Origin: Paulinella micropora
Taxonomy: Eukaryota; Cercozoa; Imbricatea; Euglyphida
Length of the DNA: 64,000 bases
Direction of reading: 5' to 3'
NCBI GenBank assembly: GCA_009731375.1
Contig: BJOX01000127.1
Location: 130,244 to 194,243 of the forward strand
In this document: one piece after another, positions 10,647 through 64,000 of the stretch
How the letters are laid out: each line of letters starts with the position of its first letter
Numbering within the stretch: the first letter of the stretch is position 1
The notes under the pieces: model-generated
The model's input: only the letters and a program-made list of their open reading frames with translations
What the model was told of the DNA's origin: nothing
Databases searched by the model: none
Translations under genes and position numbers: made by a program

Positions 10647-13619
10647 CTACTGTTTCGGGCAAGGCACCCAATCGCCATCTTCCGGCCTCTTGACCTTCGA
10701 CTCTCCCGCCTTGTATCTGCGCATATACCGCCTCATCGCTATTGGGTGCTGTGGGGTGCCCGGGAATGTGTGCCATCGTTGACACGACTTTCCCATGAGG
10801 CAAGGCCACACCAAAAATCGACGTTCTGGTAAGCAGTTAAAAGCCAGTGCGTGGTGAAAATAATCACACAAAGTATTAGATTTGACCGTTGGCGGGTTGC
10901 CAAGGTCGTCTAACCTCTGTACCCCGTACGGGCATCCAGCCGGACCAGGGTCGATGGCTAATGAGCTGAGAGGTTGATTGGTACGTGTTTTCTTTTTCTT
11001 TGTCGCCCGCTGACGTGGGGGCGGGGCCCCTTGTGTCTGGCTAACCGGCGGTGGTGTGGGAGGTAACATTGGGGGTGGTATGGGCGGTGGTGAGTACATG
11101 GGCATGGTAAACTGTGGTGCTTGGTACGTATGCGGTGGCGATGTCAAGCCCACCGGTGGTGGAGAATGAAACCCCGAAGTAGATTGTTGGGCATATGGGT
11201 TAGGGCTACCCCCCGCTGGAGAAGATGTAGATGCGTATGGGTTTGGAGAATGTCGCGGCCCCTGGCCCCAATACGGGTTCGAGGAGCTCGATGAGCTCGA
11301 CGACGATGACCAGTATGGGTTAGGTGAACTCGAGGGGGATCTCTGATAGGAGCTGGACCCCGTATAAGAGTGGTCTCCCCATGAGGTGGATGTGACGAAG
11401 GACAGTATGTCGAACTGTGGTTCGTTTGCCTTTGCCTGTTGATCAGGCAACGACAATCCCACAGCCTGCATGGCCTGCAGCAAGATGTTTGCCCGCCGCA
11501 TACGTTCGTCCTTGTTCGCTTTAGAGCCGAAGATCCTCCTCATAAAAGTTGCATCCCACGCTGATACTTCGACCAATCGGTCAACGCGAAAACTCTGAAG
11601 CGAGAATGCGCGGTCATCGGCATCCTGTGCCTGTGACAAGACGTTGCGAATGTATCTTTCCCCCGTTGTTCGGCCTTTGGTGGTCGTTGCTCTAGCGATG
11701 CCCTTAAGGACTGCCACTAGTAACATCGCCAAATCAGCGCGAACTAGGGGCGTGATCAGCTTTTGTGGAAGGTCCACGATTTCGTTGTGTGGCACATCGG
11801 CTTCCCACATACGTTGTGCCATTGCCGACACCAGGTCAGCGACGATAACAGGGTCGCACATGAAACCCCAGTTGGCCCCCTTTACAAATTGTTCGAGCAG
11901 GTAATGAGGTCGGCCGGGAGGCTTCAATTGTCCCCCTTGAATCAGTCGGCCCGCTTCCTCATCCCATTGTGGCCATTTGTGCGTTAACAAGTCTTGGGAT
12001 GCCCAACGACTGGCTTTGTTGGCTAACATCTGTTTAGTGTCTGCAGCGGTTAGACTGAACTGTCCAATCGTGCTGTCTAGACACGTATAGCCCAACAAAA
12101 GCAAGATACCTTCGCCATAATCAATATTGACTTGCGGGTTATACTTGCCATAGTCAAAAGTTGTGGCCTTGTCAAGCCGAGTCAGAGCTCGTTCGACCAA
12201 TTTGTCGTTCGCTTTCTTTTGTTCTTCCGTGGTGTTTGAAGGTCGGTTGTGTCCGCCACCCCCTTGGTTTCCCTGGGGCGGGACAACTACCGCCTTGTGA
12301 AAGAAGACGAATGTCGTTCCCTCTGGGACGACAGTTGCTCTGCCATCATTGCCATATGTGACATGAACCTCGTTCGCTAGGCGAATTCGGAGGATGTCAC
12401 TGATGGTCTGTGCTACTAACTCGCACATAGCGAGGAAGTTGCACCAATAGAGCTTTACTGCCGGATGGGGAGCGATTTTCTTCTCCACCGCCTTACCACC
12501 TCTAATAGCCTTCTCAAACACCATGGTGGCCTTGAAGTATTTGAACTTCGTTGCCATCCTACTCACCCAGGTCCACTGATGCTGTTCGATTGTATCAAGC
12601 AGCTCGTTAAGGGTGTCCCGGGCTTGGGCAGCTGCTGTTGAATCGTCCTCAGAGGGGAGAAGCTGTTTCTTCCAGCTCTTGTGCTCTGTGAGGGTGAGAT
12701 TCCAAATTGCAACCGCAGCACTCAGGTTTCGTGCTGAAACTATATTCCAAGCTTGTATCTCCGAGATAAACACCAGCAACCCTGCCGAGTTGGGCCACTT
12801 TGTGTCTGTAGCTAGTTCTTTATCTGGGTCCTGTGTGAAAGGAAAAGTGAGAGAGGGTTGCAGATCCTTTTTCTCGACGAATAAGGTATTCAGCAGCGCT
12901 GGGTACCTTTGGTGGTTTATCTGCCACGCTTCGTCTAATAAGGAGTCACGCACGGTTGCTAGAACCCTGTAGAGGTCCATAACATGATGTATGGTAGCGG
13001 TACCATTTGCAGTAAGGCTCGGATTGAACAAATGCATTAGTCCAATAGCCCCTTGTATCGAGGGTTCCTTGAACATACACCTGTACCAAGTTGCCTCCTC
13101 GTACATATTATTCGGGAAAAGATGCATCGAGTTGTCGTTTGGGTTTGTCCCATGTTCCTCGTCATCTTGAGGGTTGCCTGGCCATCCCTCGGCTGGGCCT
13201 CGGTATCGGTCCAGCACCACCTTCGTTTGAATTGCACGAGCCGGAATTACCAACCCATTGTCGGGCCCTCTCCATGGGGAGCGAGGGACAGGTTCCTCCT
13301 GTGCTCGTCCTCCTCCCCTTGCGGGAGTGGTAAAACCGCCGCCTGTGGCGGGCGTGTCGTTACCGTCTGCTTCGTCAGACATGTCGAGTTTTATAGCGAT
13401 GGATGATCTCGTTTTAGAGCCTATCCACGCCATGTTCAGTGTGCCCCTGAAGGGTCGAAACGAGCAGATGGAGTCGTATGTTCTCGTGTTGTGTAAGTGT
13501 GCTGTTGTGTTTGTCTTTTTTGTTGTCGTGTGTTCTGTTCGCTGTGTCGTCACTGCTTGTGTCAAGCACGATGTTATACAACACGACAACCAACTCACAC
13601 CCAACACAACAATCAACAA
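10647..13619 (-). CDS. Gag-like protein of the retroelement, long intact frame
   Basis: An uninterrupted frame of 990 codons. The likely start is the ATG at 13,380-13,382 (MSDEADGNDTPATGG), giving 911 residues; the upstream extension has odd composition. The N-terminal third is disordered and Gly/Pro-rich. A long helical middle follows (for example MHLFPNNMYEEATWYRCMFK and AKFDYGKYNPQVNIDY-like parts), without a recognised capsid signature. Next comes a Ser/Pro/Tyr/Asn-rich repeat region with several copies of SPNPY, and a C-terminal region with Cys residues (CDYFHHALAFNC, MGKSCQRWHTFPG). Position 5' of protease and pol indicates the gag role. Its intactness contrasts with the wrecked pol. 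Confidence 0.7.
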   Translation of the reverse strand: MLIVVLGVSWLSCCITSCLTQAVTTQRTEHTTTKKTNTTAHLHNTRTYDSICSFRPFRGTLNMAWIGSKTRSSIAIKLDMSDEADGNDTPATGGGFTTPARGGGRAQEEPVPRSPWRGPDNGLVIPARAIQTKVVLDRYRGPAEGWPGNPQDDEEHGTNPNDNSMHLFPNNMYEEATWYRCMFKEPSIQGAIGLMHLFNPSLTANGTATIHHVMDLYRVLATVRDSLLDEAWQINHQRYPALLNTLFVEKKDLQPSLTFPFTQDPDKELATDTKWPNSAGLLVFISEIQAWNIVSARNLSAAVAIWNLTLTEHKSWKKQLLPSEDDSTAAAQARDTLNELLDTIEQHQWTWVSRMATKFKYFKATMVFEKAIRGGKAVEKKIAPHPAVKLYWCNFLAMCELVAQTISDILRIRLANEVHVTYGNDGRATVVPEGTTFVFFHKAVVVPPQGNQGGGGHNRPSNTTEEQKKANDKLVERALTRLDKATTFDYGKYNPQVNIDYGEGILLLLGYTCLDSTIGQFSLTAADTKQMLANKASRWASQDLLTHKWPQWDEEAGRLIQGGQLKPPGRPHYLLEQFVKGANWGFMCDPVIVADLVSAMAQRMWEADVPHNEIVDLPQKLITPLVRADLAMLLVAVLKGIARATTTKGRTTGERYIRNVLSQAQDADDRAFSLQSFRVDRLVEVSAWDATFMRRIFGSKANKDERMRRANILLQAMQAVGLSLPDQQAKANEPQFDILSFVTSTSWGDHSYTGSSSYQRSPSSSPNPYWSSSSSSSSSSNPYWGQGPRHSPNPYASTSSPAGGSPNPYAQQSTSGFHSPPPVGLTSPPHTYQAPQFTMPMYSPPPIPPPMLPPTPPPVSQTQGAPPPRQRATKKKKTRTNQPLSSLAIDPGPAGCPYGVQRLDDLGNPPTVKSNTLCDYFHHALAFNCLPERRFLVWPCLMGKSCQRWHTFPGTPQHPIAMRRYMRRYKAGESKVKRPEDGDWVPCPKQ

Positions 13620-14032
13620 ATAACAATCAAGGAATTGGTGGACTCACCCTCGCCCTCTGTCGGGGCAAGCCTTGCTGTTCCTTCTGCCAAGCCAGACGAT
13701 GTGTACGTGTGCACCCTGACAAAGTACACCACACTTGTGCTTCACAAACAAGTCGGTTAGCAACCTTACTCCACCCTCGTGCGTACACGATCAAGAATCG
13801 TTCAAAAAGGTTTTCAATGATCCTTTCTGGGCTCAGCCCAATAGGTCACTGTTATTGTCCTTATGTGAAAGAACCTTTCCCAACTCAAAAACCAACCGAA
13901 GCTTTGCCTTTTTGAGTTATGGGGGAGGTGTGCTTGTGAGTGTTCTCGTGTGTGTGTATGTGTTTGTGTGTACCGAGTGCTGCTGACTCTTCACACAACA
14001 ACGGCTGATGCCTTGTGAGTCGCTCGGTGCCC

Positions 14033-14087
<55 letters not shown>

Positions 14088-16250
14088 TTTTTNNNNNNNN
14101 NNTCTATGTCTTAATAGACTGGCCTACCACCCCTTTGAGAGATGGCTACCTTCTTTGGTGTGGGATGGGTGTTGTTTGTCTAAACAGGTTTTATGCCCAA
14201 GGAATAGGATTCTGTATGTGTGTTGTTTGTTTGTTTTTCTTCTGCCTCGTTGCACGTATTGACGTGTCAACAAAGTTTGTGTGTGTTACGTGTTTGTGGC
14301 AGTACAAACAAGAGTTAGAGCGTGTAATTGTTGGTTATTCTCCTTGTGAGGAGTATGTGTAGGTATACGTGTAGGAGTGTTGACAGAATTGACAGGAGGG
14401 TGTTTTCCTTCTCCTTGTGTGTGTTTGTTAAGCACTCCTCCGGCTCGACAATGTATCGACAATCACACCAGTGAGCCCCCTAATGTTTCTGTCCCACTGA
14501 GAACACTTTCTATGCACCTTACACACTCCAATCACACTGTTTGAGGTTTAAAAATCGTACACACAACGAGTGTCTTGTCGTGCCGCTTTACGGGCCTCTG
14601 TGCAAGATTTCACTGTTGTTTTTGTGCACTGCAAGCTGCTAAACCTCCCCAACTCTTTTTCTACACTCCTCCACTACCTTTCCTTCTTGCTTTGCTTAGG
14701 GGAGTCGCTATTTTTCAAATTGCTGAATTGAAATTTGGAGGATATGAAAATCTAGGCTGGGACTCCACTTTTGTCGGTTCTAATCAAAAGATATTATTTA
14801 ATGTAAGCCGGGGTATTTATCCTTCCAATTCCACAGCACTCTGAAAATAACCTAATATTCCTCCTCCACAAAGAGAGGAAACCAGTATGGCGGAAAATGT
14901 AGGAGACTGTCAGAGCCAAGCAACAAAAGGGAAAAGAGAGGCATTTCCCAGTGTCACCCCTAACGATAATAATAAATATTATACTGCTTAAAAAAGTAGT
15001 ACCGGTTATGAATCGTAATATTATCGTTTTCAACCGGCTCAAAAGTATATAAATAAAAACGGATATAACTACATCTTAAAGAGATATAGCTCTTCTATAC
15101 ATCACTGTGTATAGGGGTATAAGAAAAGATCGCATATTTACCTATCTGCGCCTACAAAAGACTGCCACTTTTACTTTACGTAGGCCTCGGACTCGGATGC
15201 CGGCCTCAATAGTATTTACCTATCAGCATTATTATTTCGTAGATGATGACTGGGGACCGGAAAAAGCGGTCTAGGGAAATAAAGTGTAGATATAGGGGGA
15301 AAAGGCAATAGTTAACATTTTCTAAAAACTTGGCTAACCGGTCACGAAACTTCCGCCGGGGCCGCTGAAATACTTGAAATTGATCTGTTAACAGCAGTTC
15401 AAGTCAAGCCTCTCACAGTGAAAAACAACGGTACTGAACAACTACAAGCAGCGGCCTTATGACAGTTGATAAATAAACAGTGCCACAGGAAAAATCATCA
15501 GCGTTCAGAAATGATTTCAAACGATCAAGTCCGAAACGGAAGTTCGTTTTATTATATAATAGAAAAGATCAACTATCAAGTTGCCTCAAGTTTTCCCACT
15601 CAATTACCTTTTCCAGCAATTTCCCGTGAAACGCAAGTTGCGGTCACGTAAATTTGTGGACAGGAAACCGGCACAAGTGACGAAAAACAATGTTTGACTG
15701 TTAGGTGACGTAACGTCCCCAGTCATTCTCGCCTAGCCTTCCCAAATCAGTTAGTAGGTTTTCGAGTTCACCAACCCGACACTACCCGTTGTTACTACGT
15801 AATGACTGTTGACTCGTGACTTGAAATAACCCGACACTATCAGTTTGAGAACTAGAGACTCACAATCTACGTTTCACTCTTGATCGTACGTTGCAGTGAT
15901 CCAAGCCTGCAACGAGTTCGAAATTACGTAAATAAACGAAGTGGGTGACCTTTCTGCTATTTACTGGTATTTCACCTGCTCTCATAGAGTCAGGACTCAA
16001 TGCAGCCATAGTGTTCTTAATAAAAGTTCGTTGTATCTGCCTACAGGAAGAATTGTATACAAACTCACAGTATTAATACTACGTGACCTTCTCTCTCGAG
16101 TGTGTTCCCCCCTGTTTTACTGAAGTTATGTTCGCCCTCTTACATGTTTCCTTTTCAGCTCTTCAAAAAGCAAGATTTCTTTACTACTGATTAAATTTAC
16201 CAGATATTTATATTTAAGATCGTTCACTGATGAAGAAAAAGATCGTTCAC
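13620..16250. other. Intergenic, AT-rich, no supported gene
   Basis: Contains a poly-T run of about 48 bases (14,036-14,086) next to a 10-base gap (14,093-14,102), GT-rich sequence at 13.93-13.98 kb and 14.2-14.4 kb, and AT-rich unique sequence to 16.2 kb. The 5' LTR of the retroelement should begin here, but I could not match it to the other end. I see no conserved reading frame. Confidence 0.5.
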
Positions 16251-16303
16251 TGATGAAGAAAACAAAGAACGAAAAAAAAAAAAAAAAAACTTTCAAAAAA
16301 CTT

Positions 16304-16339
<36 letters not shown>

Positions 16340-16368
16340 AGAGAGAGAATGAAGTGTAAAAAAAAAAG

Positions 16369-16677
16369 TCACAGTTTCAAGTCATGCAGAGCTGAGACCA
16401 GACGCAGCCTGACGGTTGTTGGCGGGGTTGTCACGGCGCCTGAGAGAAGGCTGTTGAAAGAGATCGGCTCGCCTTGGGCTTCAGTGTTTGGTCCGTCTCC
16501 GTTTGGAGGGTTTTGGTGGCTTTGGTTTCCAGTTGTTTTGCCTGTAGTCAAGTTGTTTCCCGAGCCTTCGGCTTCGTCGTCAAACATGTCGGAGGGGTCT
16601 AGCTCAAGCTCCTCAGACTCGGAGCAGTCCGAAGATAATGGGGGGGGCGGTTTGCGTCCGTGTCCCTTGGGGTCCAC
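16369..16677 (-). pseudogene. Possible gag N-terminus relic
   Basis: A minus-strand frame encodes an acidic Ser/Pro-rich peptide with DPSDMFDDEAEGSGNN, Asn/Thr/Gly-rich sequence and GDGPNTEAQGE. The start of this block (GACATGTTTGACGACGAAG) resembles the start of the intact gag-like frame at 13.38 kb (GACATGTCTGACGAAG). Open fragments in shifting frames continue to about 17.3 kb. I infer a second, older gag-type relic, with low confidence. Confidence 0.25.
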
Positions 16678-16679
16678 CT

Positions 16680-18728
16680 AGGGTGGTACCTCCTGAGGCC
16701 TTGGGGGCCGGCGGCCTCGTCGGTCCGGATGGTGGGTTCTGAGCGATAGTGGATGGAGCGGGCCCGCTGTTCTGGATACAGCAGTGATACTGGTTGGAGT
16801 CTTCTCTGCGTCCCTTTCCGGTTATGTTGGGCCGGTCTTCCGGCGCCGGACTAGTAGTTGTTTCCCAGGGGTGCTCAGTTTGGTTTACGGGTTTCTCCGA
16901 CTCTGAGGTTTGGGGTTAGTTCTGGGGCCATTGGCGTGTCCTGGCAGCCAGTGTTTCGGCGTTGTTTTTGGTTTGGGGCCGAGCCCTATCTGTTTAGGAG
17001 TTGATGGGAATGGTTTGATTCCACCAAGGATGATGAGTCGGCCTTTTCCCATTGTACTGCCAGGGTCAGGGACGGCTACTCTGCTATATCGTGTGGCACT
17101 GCTGGTGATCATGCCAAACCGATATAGTCCCTGGGTAATCCATTGGAAGTCCTCCGACCGCGGTAGTCATACCACTGGGGGCGCAGTTCAAGATTGCGGC
17201 GTTGGATTATTACCCGCCTATTCTGCTGATATCTGGCCGATGCTGCCTCCCAGGATTTTCCTCTCCATGGTGGATACCTGGTCAGAGCGGCAGTGGGTTC
17301 ATTGGCAATGTGGGTCCAGGAGGAGGTAACATCCCGTTCTCACTGCTTTGATAGTCTCCAATTAGTATCTGGAGAAGGTCCCCGCTCTGTTGTCCTGGAT
17401 TTGGACTCGATGGAAGAGGCGTAGGTTGCTCGCCTTCTGTGCAGGAGCCCTGGTTTCAGGTCATCAGAAATCTCAGTCCTTGTTGTGGGTGATGAGCTGT
17501 TGTTAGATTTTTGTTTGGTTAAGGAGTATGGCTGTTGGGGCGGCAAAGCTCGAGTTGGGAGGCACGGACAACTAGGCTGATAGTAAGGTCCTCGTAGATG
17601 GGAACTTCCGGGCGATAGAGAAGAGCGCAGAAATGGTGTCGCGAGGATTTATTGAAACGTGTTGACTTGACTATTTCTTTGCATATAACGGTGCTGTTTA
17701 TGCCCCGATCGCTCATAAGGGTGTTATTGAGGAGGGCTTCTCTAACCGCTGTATCGTGGCGGATTAGGGCTATAGTTCTCGGGTGCCATGAGGGTTGTAG
17801 GGTCTTTTTTATAAAAAAGTTTTATCTTAAAAAAAGTCAGTTCTATTTCAACAATAAATATTAATAAATAAAAGTTAGCGTGAATTATTAATTAATATTA
17901 AAACAAAAACCTCAATAAGTAATGGTCACTTCCCAGCGAAACTTTTCCCATTCCATGATTATTAACTATTTTTAATCCACGCAAGCACTGTTGAGTAAAA
18001 AAAATACTTGTCTTTCATAGGGTTGCTGAGTGGGAAGACGAAGAGATAGAATATAATCATTCCCACTGTCAACAACGAACAGATAACTCTTGCGTTTTCT
18101 ATTACTTGTGACTTTATGCATTTTCAATAGAAACCTAGTATTCATGGACTTCAACTGCCAAGAAAAACAAAACAAAACAAACACACCTTGCCCTATATCT
18201 AACCCTTGCCTTTTCCATTACCCAGCCCTTGTACTAATCTAACCTTATGCAAAGGGGTGAGCACGGTCACTCGTGGTCCGGTAAATCCCTGTTAATAAAT
18301 AACTATTTCTGAAAGAAAAAACAAAGCTAAGACTATATGAATTATATAATAACAAGACTACTACTCAGTGGATGGTTAAGATGGATCTGGTGGGTTAGCC
18401 CTTGAGTAACATATTACTGTATGTGTATATGTATATATACGACCGGACATTCCATTTTGAATGATAATTACTATCCCGAGACCTCAACAACTTAAAGCCT
18501 ATACAAGTTCTATTCTCTCGCTTTCTTCTCTCATGCAGCCTTGCTTGCGTGTCCCCTCGCGACGGCCATGTCATCTGCAGGCAGGTTCCAACCCACAGAG
18601 GAGGGGAAAAGAATGCGGGAAACACTCAAAATCTGGGACGAAAAGGAGAAAGACATAAATATTGAAACGCGTAGTGTCTGAAGAATCGATGAAAGCTGGT
18701 TGCGACCAGCCTGCCCGCCCTGCTGGTT
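16680..18728. other. Intergenic 3' flank of the large gene
   Basis: No supported gene. GC-richer sequence to about 17.8 kb may be decayed element sequence. 17.8-18.4 kb is AT-rich and unique. The region just below 18,729 is the 3' untranslated side of the large gene. I see no clear AATAAA in the first 150 bases after its stop on the minus strand. Confidence 0.45.
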
Positions 18729-63949
<45,221 letters not shown>

Positions 63950-64000
63950 CTGAATAGATAGATACACAGATATATATATATATATACATATATATAGTGC

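Larger units (their letters stand above)
4201..13619 (-). mobile_element. Degraded Ty3/Gypsy-like LTR retrotransposon (internal region)
   Basis: Reading the minus strand from 13.6 kb to 4.2 kb gives, in order: a gag-like frame, a Pro/Thr-rich basic frame, a zinc-ligand motif plus aspartic protease, reverse transcriptase with YIDD, RNase H, and an integrase with HHCC, D,D35E and a GPY/F-type C-terminus. PR-RT-RH-IN order with a GPY/F module is characteristic of Metaviridae (Ty3/Gypsy). The pol part carries several frameshifts, an in-frame TAG before RT, an in-frame TGA in RNase H, and an inversion of about 0.8 kb inside integrase. I could not define LTRs, primer-binding site or polypurine tract. 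The copy is very probably non-autonomous. Confidence 0.85.

Noticed and set aside
2972-14600. Paired LTRs around the retroelement
   Set aside because: I compared the flanks at 3.0-4.2 kb and 13.6-14.6 kb by eye and found no long direct repeat. They may be lost or too diverged.

Overview
This is nuclear DNA of an intron-rich eukaryote, probably a protist. The evidence is one gene with about 70 spliceosomal exons, a degraded LTR retrotransposon of the Ty3/Gypsy type, a tRNA-derived SINE, and extreme microsatellite content (GATA, TATG, AAT, AG and pentanucleotide tracts). I cannot name the species. Several N gaps sit on homopolymer runs.

Layout. 1-4,200: a broken minus-strand reading frame of unknown function, then non-coding sequence. 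4,201-13,619: a degraded Ty3/Gypsy-like element read on the minus strand. Its order is a gag-like frame, a Pro/Thr-rich frame, aspartic protease, reverse transcriptase, RNase H and integrase. It carries frameshifts, two in-frame stops and an internal inversion that puts the first half of the integrase on the plus strand. 13,620-18,728: non-coding, with a possible gag relic at 16.4-16.7 kb. 18,729-63,949: one large minus-strand gene, its 5' end outside the window. I assembled 70 exons (E1 at 63.9 kb to E70 ending in TGA at 18,729). They are phase-compatible throughout, have no in-frame stop, and total 8,679 nt, exactly 2,892 codons plus stop. The product has an Asn/Thr-rich N-terminus with repeated ENKHTPGT motifs, a PH domain (E10-E16), long armadillo-like helical regions (E31-E34, E40, E53-E66) and a C-terminal PH-like domain (E67-E70). 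It looks like a membrane- or cytoskeleton-associated scaffold, but its function is unknown.

The most striking feature is how the introns are built. At least 25 of the 70 exons are accompanied by tandem partial copies of their own splice junction. Copies of an intron end plus the first part of an exon lie upstream of that exon. Copies of an exon end plus donor lie downstream. The intact exon is always at the exon-facing end of the array. Many acceptors also lie in register inside tetranucleotide repeats, for example (CTAT)nCTAG. This suggests intron growth by repeated duplication across splice junctions, which leaves many decoy splice sites. Other interspersed elements are a double-hairpin MITE-like element (six copies), a tRNA-SINE embedded in ATT repeats (three copies), a terminal-inverted-repeat element, and several short dispersed repeats.
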